A stretch of DNA of 64,000 nucleotides, from contig NW_022985442.1 in assembly GCF_010093595.1 (NCBI RefSeq), forward strand, positions 1,032,261-1,096,260, read 5' to 3'. This document shows, piece after piece, positions 43,723 through 56,156 of this stretch. The first letter of the stretch is position 1. Every line of letters starts with the position of its first letter. The notes beneath the pieces were generated by a model, which was given only the letters and a program-made list of their open reading frames with translations, did no database searches and was not told where the DNA came from. The position numbers and the translations under genes are program-made. The stretch is from Mytilinidion resinicola (taxonomy: Eukaryota > Ascomycota > Dothideomycetes > Mytilinidiales > Mytilinidiaceae).

Positions 43723-46197
43723 GAGAGTTCACGCACGCAGGGAGGTAGTCGCTTCTGACGTTCGAAACCCACAAGTTTCCTACACCTACATGCGGATTTT
43801 ACACGATAGCAAAGTTAGCGGCGGCGCCGGTCGAGGTCGCGCAGTGGTGTACCGGAATGGCCAAAAGACAAACCTCCGCCTGGTTCCGGTTTCCGAACAG
43901 CTTTGGAAGGGCTCAAAGTCGCAGCAAAGAAGCGCACACAGACCAAGTTTGCCTATCCAAGACATCAGTTGACTTTATCAGCTGCGGTACGCCGTCCGAA
44001 GTGGCGTAGTGGTGTAGCAGAATAGCTAAGACACACATGCGCCATGTTTCGGGTTTCAAAAATATTTCGAAGGGGTTCAAGCCGTAACCGACAAGTGTAT
44101 ACAACCCAAATTCGCCTGTTCAAGGTGTCAATCGGCTTCATCAGCTGCGAGATATCCGGATACCGGCTCAAAGCAGGTTGAAGGGTCCACTGCTTCGACT
44201 CGAGAAAAGGAATTGACTGGTCCATACGTGTCCACGCGTCTCCAGATAGGCAGTTGAAGATCTGTGAATTTACCAGCGGCAGGATAATCCAGGGCCAATC
44301 CTGGGTCCGTGAGATTCACGTCAGGGCCTTGATCGCGACCAGATCAACTGCCGTGAAGATCAGCAGCTACGCTGATACCGGATGATGCAAGCTGCGAATT
44401 CTCCTACTGTGCTACTGTAGCTACTACAGCAGCTACTCTACCCACGTATTTAGATTCTGCAGGTTGACAAGACGTCGGGCACAATTTCTTGGATTCTTCC
44501 GATCATATGCATTGGCCCAGCACTATCCCAAATCTTGCTGCATGAGCCAATAATGGTGCGCGGGCATGCGTTCCATATAGGCGGATCGAGACTTCTGAGG
44601 ACGGATCAACACTACTGATGAAGAAGTCGGTTAAAAGTCTCAGCTCGCCACTTGCCTACTCAGTTGGCATCATCCTGGACTGGGGTCGATCAATCCGCCG
44701 CATCCGGTAGCTGGCGGCCCGATTTGGCCGCAAATGCCGGAGGAAAGGTCGATGTCGCGATGGACTGCAGGGAGCTGTGGAGATGCACGGCGGGGTCGAC
44801 GCCAACCAGCGAGTGCGGAGTGGCAGGGGAAACGCCTGCAGGAGAAACGCAGCAGAGACGCAGCATCCATGAAGTTTACAGCGGCTGCTGAGGCTGATTG
44901 GACGCGCCGTTGCGAGCAGCTATAGCCTGAAGGGAGAGATTAGCACACAGACCGCGCCGACCATGGACCATGAAGTGGCAGTCTATGCTGTCTGCGCTGG
45001 CCTCCAGAGCTCTCAATCTTGTCACAATTGTCGTTTTCCAGCTTCTAACAACGTATCCTAGCTTCTCCAGCGGTGCCAGGCAATTGCGCTCAAGCCTGGG
45101 CTAAGCGTATCCCCAAAGAATAGCGAGGTTTACTAATCACGTGGACTGCCACTTTTGTTCAGGAGAGGCTCGGGTTGGCACGGGAGGAACCGCGCTGGAT
45201 GACAGTCCCGGGAAACCGATCTCAGATCCAGTCGCTTTGCCATGGATGCCCGGCGTGCCCGGGAAGCTCCTCGGACCTCGCCCGCAACATCACGACTCCA
45301 CGCTATGCAGTGGCAGTTCTACACCCCATCGTGCTTTCAACCCTACTTTGGCCTTCTTGGCATTGATCACGCATACATCACAGCGACCGTTCAACTTACT
45401 ACGAGGTTCTAGCTGGTTGCTAGATGGGCACGCCCGCTTCCAATTCCGATCGAGAGACCCGCATATTCGCCCAAAGCTCCTCGCATGCAGCTCCCCTGCC
45501 CGTAGCTCCCCTGCCCGCAGCTCCCAACCACCCCTGACGTACCTCGTATGCGTCTTCTCCAGCTAGCCACCACTCCGCTTTCCATGTCTCAGCCGTCCTC
45601 ATCTGCTGCTTCCTTCGGCCAGATCCACTAAGCGCTCAGTTTATGCCCCTCCTTGCCATTTGTGGTTCCGAAGCCATCATGCCTGTCGAGTGTTGGGCCA
45701 GCGTGCGAACATCTTCACTATTGGGTTCCGCTTGCGTTGAACGCCTCCCTTGCCAATCATCCCAAGACCCACCATTTTGACATCTCGTGCTGTCCCGCTC
45801 ACGGCAAGGGCCCTTCATCTGTCTAGTTCATTGGTGCAAAGAATTGGTACTGGAGCTCGTTCTGCAGCAGCTGTCACTGCAGGGCCTGATATCTCTACTA
45901 GTTTAGGCTTTCTTCTTCGAACTCTGCAGAGATGAGAGCACGCACTTTCCGCCTAGAGCTGCCCGAGCGTTGATCCCCAGCCATCACACCATCGTTCTGA
46001 TGTCGATGGCCTATCCTAGATCGACGTTCATTCAATCCGCACTCTATTAGCTTGCGTGGCTGGCTGAAAGCCATCCATCATTGCGCATGGGGAAGCGGAG
46101 CTGCCGTCCATGGGGCCAGGCGGGGCCTGACGTAAAGAGTGTTTAGTCCGTTATAGGGTTATCTCCCAGCTCTACTTGAGCTGTCTCCGAGGACTTC
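43723..46197. other. 2.5-kb spacer between HET relic and NACHT-TPR gene
   Basis: No convincing gene. There is a tandem duplication at about 43815-44150, and a short minisatellite-like text (agctcccctgcccgt/c, three copies) near 45490-45527. The last several hundred bases should be the NACHT-TPR promoter and leader. Confidence 0.4.
43815..44150. repeat. Tandem duplication, unit about 165 bp, two copies
   Basis: Copy 1 ends at about 43985 with catcagttgactttatcagctgcg. Copy 2 ends at about 44150 with tgtcaatcggcttcatcagctgcg. Both contain g(c/t)agtggtgta, ttcggaag/ttcgaaggggttcaa-type text, aca(c/a)a(c)cc(a)aa(g/a)ttygcctrt(c/t)caag. Similarity is about 70% and many differences are transitions. 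Confidence 0.7.
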
Positions 46198-49100
46198 ATG
46201 AAGGAGCATTCCTGTTCACTTTGCTGCTGCTGTCCTAAGTTCCATTCCATGCTTGGACTTCGATACAATCCATTCAGTTCGTCCTTGCTGCCATATCAAT
46301 CAATAAGTCATGCTAACAGCTTCTCAGAAAATACGAAACGCAAGACTCAGTCGCCCCCTCCTACAGCTCAGGTAGAAACACCTGCTGCCCCCACAGAACG
46401 ACAGACAGTTCAGTTTGAAATAGCTGCTGTCCAGATTGAGCCTCCTCCAACACAGATCAAGCCTCTCCCAGCACAGATCAGTCTTCCAACAAAAACCAAA
46501 CCTGCTGTTTCACAGATCGAACATCCCGTAGTCATTAAAACACGCAAGATATCTACTCCTGTCACCATGGCCCCATCAGCAACTAGGCTTGCTCATACGC
46601 CGTCCACGAAGGCCGCCAATGGCTTCTCGACTCCGCCCACCTCTCCTGGGTCTGTCATCCATAACAAGTTTGATACTGCCTACGGCAATTCGAGGCCGCC
46701 CAGCGGACATTATGGGAACTCCATGAATAGATCCTTCGCCTGGACTGCCCGCAGTGGGCAATCCAACGACGGGTATAAGATTGGATTTGTGCAAGAAGCA
46801 GCCGTCTCACTGAAGAAGAAGTCAATCTCGGAGCTCGGAGTAGGCGTCTCGCAGAGTGTTGCGAACGTCTCGTTCATCAACCTTATCGAAAGTATTAGAG
46901 ACGAGCGCCTTGCTACCCTGCCTCATAAAGGAAGTCGATGGGACAAGGTGTTGATCAGAGCTCAATACTTTGCTGAGAAACTACATCACTTCGATGTAGC
47001 TATTCAAAGCTTTGCCCTTGACAGCCATGCGGCGGCAGAGCTGGGCTATGGCCATGCCCGCCTTCTTCTTGAAGTAAGTCGACAACGTCCCTTCGGTTTT
47101 GCAGGAAGTTAACATCCACGAAGCTCGGTCATGACAATTCAGAAGCCCTCGACAAAGCTTTCAGTTTCTTCTACAAGAACTCGTTGGTCGTTTCTGCACT
47201 TTTGGAGCGTACGGAACTGCTCTCGGTAACGTCTGAGACGCGAGAGGAGCTCTGCAAAATGTACACCGACCTTCTGTCCTTGGTCGTAGATGTTGCTATT
47301 CGATTTTACAAGGCTGTTCATGGTAAGCAGTTAAGCCGTATGGTATAACCTTACTTACCACTGGGTAGGCATGCTTTCGTCCTCCGTTAGTCTCGACATG
47401 TTCGAAGTCTTCGGCGACACAATTGAATCTCTTCGATCTCGACAGGCCACGGTGACAGAGGCCATTTGGAGTTACCAGATTGAAAACGAAGGGCTCGATC
47501 CAAGTGAAGGTAGGAATGTTTCCCAATCGGTTGTGCTCCGCTAACTCCAGTAACCAGTGCTTGATGTCAAGATCATCAGCAGATGGTTGTCACCGGAGGA
47601 CCGTGTGCTTAGCTCTTTAGGCCGCGATCACACTACTTTCGCTGATCACCAGGCGGAGCTCACGTGTCTCTGGTTCCAGAAACCTCTGTCCAAGTTCCTA
47701 CAGAGTAATACCAACTACCTGCTTCTAACCGGTCAGCCCGGGTCCGGTAAGACTGCACTTGCAGCATCTATTGCCGAGAGACTTCAAAGACCTCTCGGTA
47801 AAAAGTCGTTCTCCTCTCTTTTTGTCTCAATCAGTAAGTTCTCTCATCGCCGTTCTTGACACAAAATCATTGTACTGACACGTGACCAGGCTCTGGTATT
47901 CCGACTCAAGCCAACTCGATATCGGTTGTCAAATCCATTCTTATCCAGCTGCTCAGCTTGCGAACTGGGAATATGGCCATGTACTATGCTTTAGCTCATG
48001 CGTATGATCTTTGTAATAACTCCGCCGACGACGAAGTGTACGAAAACCATCTATGGCAGGCCCTCGCCGACATCCTCAAAAATCCCCTTGACAAAGCCAA
48101 CGACTTGATCATCATCGTCGATGGCTTGGACGAAGTCGAAGGCGGCAACAAAGCATCGCAGGCCCTCTTTGATAAACTTCTCACTGTCATCGAGCAAGGC
48201 AAACGTGTCAAGCTGGTTACTTCCTCGCAGCCAAAGTCGGTCGTGGCCTCAGCTAACCACAAAGGCATCGAGCATGCAATCAGTCACGACGACATTCATG
48301 ACGACATCTACGCGGTCGCTATCAAAGCTCTCATTCGCAATCACCATTTCCATAAGAAGTCTGGTCCCGAACAAGAGGAATTCCTCAATCGCGTCATCCA
48401 GCACAGCAACGGTTCGTTTTTGTGGACAGTTCTAGTATGCCAGCTTCTCAACCTAGAAAAAACGCCTGAATCCTTCAGTAAGACTTGGGAAGCCTTCGAG
48501 ACAACTCACCCATCAGTCCAGGACGTCACTTTGAAGGTGATCACCGTTTTGGATCCCACCAACGACGCGAAGACTATTCTTTCTTGGATTGCTGCCGCCG
48601 AACGTCCATTTACCCTGCAAGAAATCGAGATTCTCTTCTCCATTGACACGCAAAAGGGCACTATTGCTCGCAAACATGTGGACATTCACGACATCATAGA
48701 ATCTCTGAAACCAATTCTTTCCATTCATGATGACATTATCCGGTTCCGGCATCCTATCATACAACACACGTTACAGACTGCCATTAAGCAAGGAAAAATA
48801 CCATCGCCCATCAAGGATTCTCAGCTCGACCTAGTTTTGAGGACGCTGATCTATACAAAGTCTACCTTGGTTGAGAGAAGAGAACCGATATTCGATCCCG
48901 TTGACCAGACTTTGGCTGATCGTCTTTTCCATCAACACCACTTCCTTGAATATGCGATCAGATATTGGGTTCTTCATCTCAAACATGCGGGGCTGGTTCC
49001 GAAGCCAACTGGAGACTTTACCGTCATTACTGACGTCCAGAAGAACCTTCCAGACTCGACAACTGCACCAATCCTTGAAAAACTATGCTGGGACGCTCAA

Positions 49101-52100
49101 TTCCCTGGGGCCCAGGAAGTACAACTGCACAGTCTAGTTGGCCGTATTCGCTCCAAGGTGTTCACTGAAGACCACCCAACAGTGCTTCAGACATACCTGT
49201 CTTGCGCCACGTACTACCACCAACTTTCGAATACCACCGAGACGGAGAAGTACTACTACCTCTGCACGAAGATCAGCCGTACTGTCCTCAGTGACTTCCA
49301 TCCTCTTACCGCCGAGTGTGCGAACACATACCTCTCTATCACCGAGACTTTGACCTCCACATCACGCACTGAGGTCATGACCCACCGAGAACAGGTACTT
49401 CTCATCCTCATTTCGGCGTACGAGCGACAATTCGGTGCAACATCTGAGATTGTGATTCGAACTCGAACCACGTTGGCGGAATTTTACGTGTACATCCACG
49501 AGGAAGAGCGTGCCAGAGAGCTTTACAAAATTATTCAAGAGGCCACAGTCAAGCACTACGGCAAGAACTCACACGAAGCTCACGGTGTTTCGGAAAAGCT
49601 TAACATTGTGCTTGGCAAGAAAGATGAACAAGTCCTTGAAACCTACAACGACTCTCTCTTCGGGGAGGATACCGAAGAAGATGTGGTTGAAGAGTTCAAC
49701 CTTGGTCAGATTGCCATAATTCTCAGTCGTGCTGAGAGGGAGATCTCGAAGAAGGAGTTCACATTGGCCGAACGCACCTATGTTGAGCTTTGGCAACGTG
49801 TGTCTGCTCTGTGTCGCACCACCCGTTCGATTGAATGGCATTCGAAAAATATCGAGATCGCACAGGCCTATTCCTCATTCTTGAAGACCCAGAAGAGAGA
49901 GACGGAGCGTTCTGCGGTCCTTGCAGCAGTGTGGGAGCAGTACGAGCACCATGAATTGTCCTTCTCCGACAGCATCATGACGCAACTTGTTCAAGTTGCT
50001 GAGACTCTAAAGTCAGAGGGATACTATACCTATGCGTTGGCTATTTTCAAACGTGCTAGCTTCTACTACAAAAGTGTTCGCAAGGAGGAGTCGCACTCCT
50101 ACTCGGAGATTGAGAAGCAGGTAAGATCCCCCAAACACAGCGCTGCCCTCAAGGACTTTTCCGATTTCGAGCGTCAAAGAATGTTGCAAACCGATGCTAA
50201 CATGTACATACAGATCACCCAAACCTCCACCGAAATCATCAAGCAGACCGTGACGAGCTCTAGCACGACGAATGTCTCCGAGTCTGTTTTCGAGTCTGTC
50301 TTCCAATCGGCTATCACCTCGTCCAAGGAGATCGATATCACAACAATTTCACTCGCCAAGAAGTTGACCGCTCAATACATAGAGCAGAGGAAATGGTCAG
50401 AGGCTATCACCGTTATCAAGTCAACGCTGCAGAGGACCTGGGCATCATTCTTTTCAGAGTCCAGCCATGACATCACCATCACCTCGACTTTCTTGCAAGA
50501 GTCGATCTATTTGGTCGAGCAGCTTGCGGAGGTTTACATCCGCCAAAGGCAACTGGAGAAAGTGGAAGATGTATACTTGCGTCTCTTCCGAGCTGTTCTA
50601 CGCTCACCGCAGATCGATGCAACCCTGTTTGAAAAGGCTAAACAATATCTTCTGACCTTCTACGACAAGCATGGATACGTGGACAGCGCAATCAGCGTTT
50701 ATCAGGAAATCCTTGTGGTGTACCGGACCACCTTGGGCCCCTCCCACGAAAAAACGATTCAAGTCTTGTACACTTTGGCATCTCGGTGCCGCGCGCATCC
50801 TCGAAACCATCCTTACTGGATCGAATACTACCAGCAAATAGTCACCGGCCTGAACAAAAACTCCGAGATCTCCCACAAGGACGCAACGGACGCGATCATC
50901 ATTGTGTCCGACTCGTACTGGGAGGACCGAAGATTCGCTGAAGCTCTCACTGTTTTCGGTGTCCTATGGGCTACGTTCATTCAGAAGAGCAAAGAGTACA
51001 AGCAGTTTAGCGACACCACATTTGTTCAGCGTCTCTATGAACGCTACACCCAGTCTCTCGAAGAGACAAGGGCTAAGTATGAGGTACTGTACAAGGTTTC
51101 AAAGGAGTACCACGAAACAAGCATCAAATCTTACGGTGCGGAGAGCTCCATTGCAGTGGAGGCTACCCTTTCTCTCGCCCGCGTCGCTCAACGTAGCGAG
51201 TCTCATACTTCCGAAGCGATTTCACTGTACGAAAAGGCTTCCAGTTCGTCCGCGTCATCTTCTGTCAGCATCACCGAGATCAAACAGACTTTGTCCTCCC
51301 TGTACGTTCATCAAATATCCTCCCAGTCGTCGTCGACCGTTACAACGGAGTCGATTGAGCGTGCCACCAGCATACAACTGGAACAGTACGTTGAGGCCAG
51401 GAGCAAGTACGGTTACTCTCATGGGACATCCCTCACCCACCTCCGAGAACTCACGAGCCTCTACGTGAAGCAGAAGAAGGTGGACCTCGCTATCAAGGAA
51501 CTCTCTATTGCCATTGTCGAGATCAACACCAAGGAAACATCTTCTCAGAAGCTTATCGAAGCAGCAACCTCTATTGCTTCCACATATCAAGCACTGAGCC
51601 TTGTAGAGCGCGCCACGGAAATCGTAGAGGAACTCCACCGCCAAATCATCGCTAAGAACGCTGTTAACTCCTCGAAATTTTCGTTCGATCTTACAAAGAC
51701 TACCCGGTCCTCTCTTATCTTCTTGGCAACTCTGGAGTACTACATCCGCAAGGACTTGTCCATTACATTCTCGGAGATCTACGCTAGCATTGTCACCGAG
51801 GCTGTTCTCTTCGAGGAGTTTAGACAGGCATTGCAAGCTAAAGTAGGCATGCGGAAGCTCTTGTTGGTAGCCGCGCCACTCCGATCCTTCCTCGTCCAGC
51901 GACGTCGCACAGGATTGACAAACCTCGTCGACGAGGAAGTTGTGAACCTTTTCGTTCAAAAGGAGACCTCGAAGCTTGGGCTACTCAGCAAAGAATCTCC
52001 TCATATATTCATCGTCGCCATCTTGGAGCATCTCGGCCACAAGCACCAGGATTTCAACCGTGCCGTCATCTTCGGCACCAACGAGCAAGTTGCCCTGCTC

Positions 52101-53330
52101 ACGAACGCCAAGAAGTTCCCAGAGGCTCAAGACGTTGCCCACCTCGGCTTCCTCTTCGCTGTCAACCACAAGGCCTACAGCGGACCCAATGCGATCAGCT
52201 ACGGCTTCAAGCTCGCATCGTTGCTCGTCGGGCGCGACGGCGAAAAAAGCCCAGATGCCACTCTCCGCAAGAAGATGCTGCAGCTCTCCAACCGCATCGT
52301 CAAGAAGATTCTCGAAATCTGCAAGTCGAACAAGATCAACTTTGCTCAAGTCCAGCTGCCAGAACTGAGCAAGCTGTCCGCCCTCCTAGGCGAGCAACAG
52401 GACTACGAGACCCTAGAGGTAAGCCATCCGACCCCCTTACCCCTTCCTTTCCATCCGTCTCGACTCTTACTAACTATACTCAAGTGGCTCCTCTCCACCC
52501 TCTGGTCCACGCGAGACGCCCAACGCTCCTGGCCCGCGGCCGTACTCCTCCAGCTCGGCCGCCGCCTCATCTGCGCCCGCTACCTGGCCGGTCACCCCAT
52601 CAAAGCCATCCGGCTATGCGAAGACATCGCCTACAACATGCGCCGCGTGCACGGCGCCCGCCATCCGGCCACGCTCGACACGTACCTACTTCTATCCGAG
52701 CTCTACACGTCGACGGGCGCCTTCTACCAGTCCAAGACGGCGACGGACAAGGCCGCAGCCCAGCTCGCGCGCGACTACTTCAAGAAGGCGCTGCTCATCC
52801 ACGAGGACCTGCTGCGCCTGCTTGTGCACGAGGACGGCGCGGGCGACGGCTACGACTCGGACGACGAGCTTGATAGCGCCGCCGCCATCCTCGCCGAGCA
52901 CGGCGTCAGCGTCAAGGGCAGCGTTGCTGGCGGGGCTGCAGGTGCGCAGGAGGACGACAACACGCCTGCGCTGAGCGAGACGGAGAAGGCGTTCTTGGCG
53001 AAGCGCCATCTGGTGCTGCTGAAGCTCGCGTTCCAGCGGCTGGGCGGGTGGCCGAAGGCCGCGGGCGAGTATGAGCGGCTGAACGCGGAGGCGTTTAGGG
53101 TGTTTGGCGCGAGCGCCGAGTGGAAGGGGTTGGAGGGAGTGGAGAAGTGGAGCACGAAGGGGTTTGGGGGTGGGAAGGCAGAGAGTGAGGCGGGCGTGTT
53201 TAAGGAGCAGGGGGTGGGCAGTTGGGAGTTTGCGGCTGGGGAGGTGCCGAGGGCGCTTACGACGGTTACGCAGGTGAAGCACAATGGGACGAATAAGGCG
53301 GTGGTGGAGCAGGAGGAGGAGGAGTTGTAG
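46198..53330 (+). CDS. NACHT-TPR STAND protein (fungal NOD-like receptor type), giant
   Basis: Exons ..47073, 47124-47322, 47369-47509, 47558-47833, 47890-52418 and 52485-53330. With the ATG at 46567 (context CACCATGG) the product is 2,165 aa; with 46198 it is 2,288 aa. The earlier part is a Pro/Gln-rich repeat (QVETP, QIEPP, QIKPLP) and contains a likely 51-nt intron end near 46326. An all-helical N-domain (about 270 aa) precedes the NACHT module: P-loop TGQPGSGKTALA and Walker B LIIIVDGLDEVEG, then a winged-helix-like part. About 1,500 residues of helical TPR-type repeats follow (for example GPSHEKTIQVLYTLASRC and GARHPATLDTYLLLSELY). STAND proteins oligomerise on ligand sensing; many fungal ones control incompatibility or immunity-like cell death. 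No effector domain at the N-terminus was recognised. Confidence 0.85.
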
Positions 53331-54054
53331 GTATGGTTGGGGATGTTGGGTGATGATTTGAGGGAAGGGGGAATCATGAGGCGTGATAATGTGTAGTTAG
53401 TCTTTTTTCTTTTGTTGTCGGAGCTTTCATGAGCACACAAAATGTATATTCGGGCGTTTATTTTGTTATGTTTCATAGGTATACGAATAGTTAGTGATAA
53501 TCTCTCGTTCTAAAAGTTCATTTCATTGCCAAACTTTCATGAGCGATTTCTTCGGATTTAGTTGACTAGATTGTGTAGATGTAAGGCTTATTAGAATAGT
53601 AGCTTGATGGTGCGTTCCCTAAATAGCGAGATGGAAGAGTACCACAACAACACCGACCTCACGACGATATTGGCGTCGGAAATTTCGAGATGGTGATAGA
53701 TCCGGATTGAGTTGCGCATCACGTGCTCGCCTGACCTATACGTGACATGTAATTCTGGAGAGAGAGGTATTCGCATTACTTTGAGAAGAGAAAGATGAAG
53801 AGCGGGATTAACGCTTTGAAAAAAGGTAAAGAAGCTTGGGAACTTTTTTTGTATTGCATGTCGGATAATGAGAAGCACGTGATCCAATTATATAAGCGAT
53901 ATGGTTCCATGGGTTCTCAGAGAAGGTTGTACTAATGTTCGTTCTTCGTTGCGGTAATTCTTCATACTAAGACAGCTTGGTATCGATTCCAGTAACGCCA
54001 GTCTATTACCCCGAACTCAAGGAGATTAGAGAATGGAAACAAGAAATGAAAAGC
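53331..54054. other. Convergent spacer
   Basis: 724 bp, AT-rich, between two convergent genes. No gene or repeat was recognised. Confidence 0.35.
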
Positions 54055-55254
54055 CTACGGAAGCGTTGACACATATTGCAACATATCAGGATGCACCTCA
54101 TCGGGCATCGTCTCTATCATGGTCGCGAACAGATCCGGATTGAACACCGCGTTTCTCTCCGCATTCCCCTTTTGAAGCCATTCGTCGATCCGGTCACGAC
54201 CTTTGTACATGACCATCATCACAATCCCGAAATCGTCGACGTCCCAGCTCTTGCCATCTCGCAACACCGAATCGAACTGCATGTTCTGGCACCAAAACGG
54301 GATATTGTCTCTGACGGCCGCGCTCCACTCGAACATCGACGACGCCGCCCACAGCGCCCGCTGCGCCGTGAACGAGAGCGACGTGATGGCCGCGCCCATG
54401 GTGCAGTAGCCGTTCTTGACCAGCGTGTACATGCCTTTGAGCGTGTAGCTCATGGCGATGGTCCGCCGTACGCTCTCAGCAAACAGCCACGCGCGCCACG
54501 ACGCCGCGTTCGTCGTCGTCGTGACGACCTCTTTCTCCGTGCGGTCGCGCAGGTCCTGCGTCCACTGCTCCAGCACGGGCTCGGCCGCCTCGGCCAGCGT
54601 GCGCTGGCGGATATCGCCATCGAAAAGCCGGATGATTTGGAAGATCAAGAGACTCTGCACGGCCGCTAGGACCTCCAGCGGCGTCCAGTTCGCTGTTCTA
54701 GTCACGCGGACCAGCTCGTTGGCTTTGGATTCGATGACGGTGAATGCCACGGTGGAGTTTTGCTCCGTCTTGGTGCTGTAGATGGCGCACGCGGAGTACG
54801 CGTCCTGCAGTGACCGTGGCATGTTTGAGGCGAAGAGTTGCGGGTGGATGAATGGTGCTTTCCCCTCCTTTACCCACTTCTCGGGGAACGTCTTGAATTC
54901 GCGGACGGCGAACGTCATCTCTGGTTGTGCGAGCGATGTCTGCGTGGGGCCCTCGTATGGTAGGAAGTCTGGCAGCGGAAGCACCTCTGTATCCGGAGCG
55001 AGAGTGTTGCGAATGCGCTGGGACTGCTCGGCAAGGTGCCCGTTCCAAGCTTCAGGTGCGTGGAGAAGCACTTCCAGCCATGGGAAATCCAATTCGGGAA
55101 TAATTGTGTCCGATATTGATGGGTTTATCCCCGGGTACAGACAGTCGATCCCCTTCTTCGCGCAGCGCTGACATTTGGGGAGTTTGGCATCGCAACGTCG
55201 TTTTCCTTTTACGCAAGCTCCGCAGGATTTGCGGCGGTTCGGAATGTCCGCCAT
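54055..55254 (-). CDS. Zn(II)2Cys6 transcription factor
   Basis: One exon, 399 aa. The binuclear cluster is at the extreme N-terminus: C11, C14, C21, C28, C31 and C38 (C-x2-C-x6-C-x6-C-x2-C-x6-C), preceded by RRKS. The rest is a helical regulatory region (with TRTANWTPLEVLAAVQSLLIFQIIRLFDGD) in the style of short fungal cluster regulators, without a full fungal-specific transcription factor domain signature that I can see. It is nuclear. The target genes are unknown. No biosynthetic cluster lies nearby in the window; the downstream glutathione transferase is the nearest metabolic gene, 0.9 kb away and divergent. Confidence 0.88.
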   Translation of the reverse strand: MADIPNRRKSCGACVKGKRRCDAKLPKCQRCAKKGIDCLYPGINPSISDTIIPELDFPWLEVLLHAPEAWNGHLAEQSQRIRNTLAPDTEVLPLPDFLPYEGPTQTSLAQPEMTFAVREFKTFPEKWVKEGKAPFIHPQLFASNMPRSLQDAYSACAIYSTKTEQNSTVAFTVIESKANELVRVTRTANWTPLEVLAAVQSLLIFQIIRLFDGDIRQRTLAEAAEPVLEQWTQDLRDRTEKEVVTTTTNAASWRAWLFAESVRRTIAMSYTLKGMYTLVKNGYCTMGAAITSLSFTAQRALWAASSMFEWSAAVRDNIPFWCQNMQFDSVLRDGKSWDVDDFGIVMMVMYKGRDRIDEWLQKGNAERNAVFNPDLFATMIETMPDEVHPDMLQYVSTLP

Positions 55255-56156
55255 CGCTGCCGGAGGTGGAGTGCGGAGTGACTCTCTATATCAGGACAGA
55301 CAAATGGACTGCGATTGTGCGGAAGATAATGGGAGAATGTAAGCTGCATGTGGAGAATGATGGCTGACAAATTGGCCAGATTCTGCGCCGTGATTGGTCT
55401 GTATTATAGCTTCCGCAACCTCCGCAACTACTCCGCAGTTCTATTGATATATAATGAGTATGGGAAGAATCGCCTTTAAGTTTCACTTTTGACTCTAGAT
55501 ATGGGGACTTGAAAAACGAAGAAAGAAAAGAAAGTAGAGCTCTTGAATTGTAGGCACGAAAGATGGCTACGGAACGTAGGCACAAAAGGTAGCTACAAAG
55601 CCTCATTTGACACTGTTACTGCAAGATTCATGCGTAGAGTTTTCTGCATTCCTTGCGATTCCTTTAGAGACATTCTTAGGATACTATGCTCATAGATTAT
55701 CGTATTTTTGAATGGTAGACGCAGAGCCTGAGGTGGTCTAGCGAGTCAATCTGCAGAGTGCTCTTCGTCGTTGAACCTACCTTTTCCTATGGATCTTTAA
55801 TTATACGGCCTGAAGCAAATAGTAAGAAAGCGTAAACAGCAGGACGGGCTAAACTATACGGATGAGAAAGTGGTGTTGGCCCAGGATAGCACCATCTCCA
55901 CAACTAATGGCGCGGGGTACAAGATGAGGGGCTATGCTGTGGAAATAAAGCTGCTTAGAAATCGACGCGTCTTGCATCATCCGAGCATGTATGTACTAAT
56001 GAGGGCGCGATAACATATAAGCTGCTGTAGGATTCAATTTAATGGTAGCATATTACGTTCAATAACAGAACTTAAAGAATACTGATCGTGTCATTCCAGC
56101 ACCAACCCTTACGCCAACTGACTCGTGCACGATTCTCAACCCTCTCACCACCCATC
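55255..56156. promoter_or_regulatory. Divergent spacer, Zn2Cys6 factor / glutathione transferase
   Basis: 902 bp between outward starts. The repeated text tccgcaacctccgcaactactccgcag at about 55410-55437 has three TCCGCA units with 8-9 nt spacing. No other motif was identified. Confidence 0.4.

Noticed and set aside
52692..53476. Long minus-strand frames at the end of the NACHT-TPR gene
   Set aside because: GC-rich third positions of the plus-strand gene create these frames; no domain is present.
54076..54669. 197-codon plus-strand frame
   Set aside because: Antisense to the Zn2Cys6 gene, with Arg/His-rich text and no motif.
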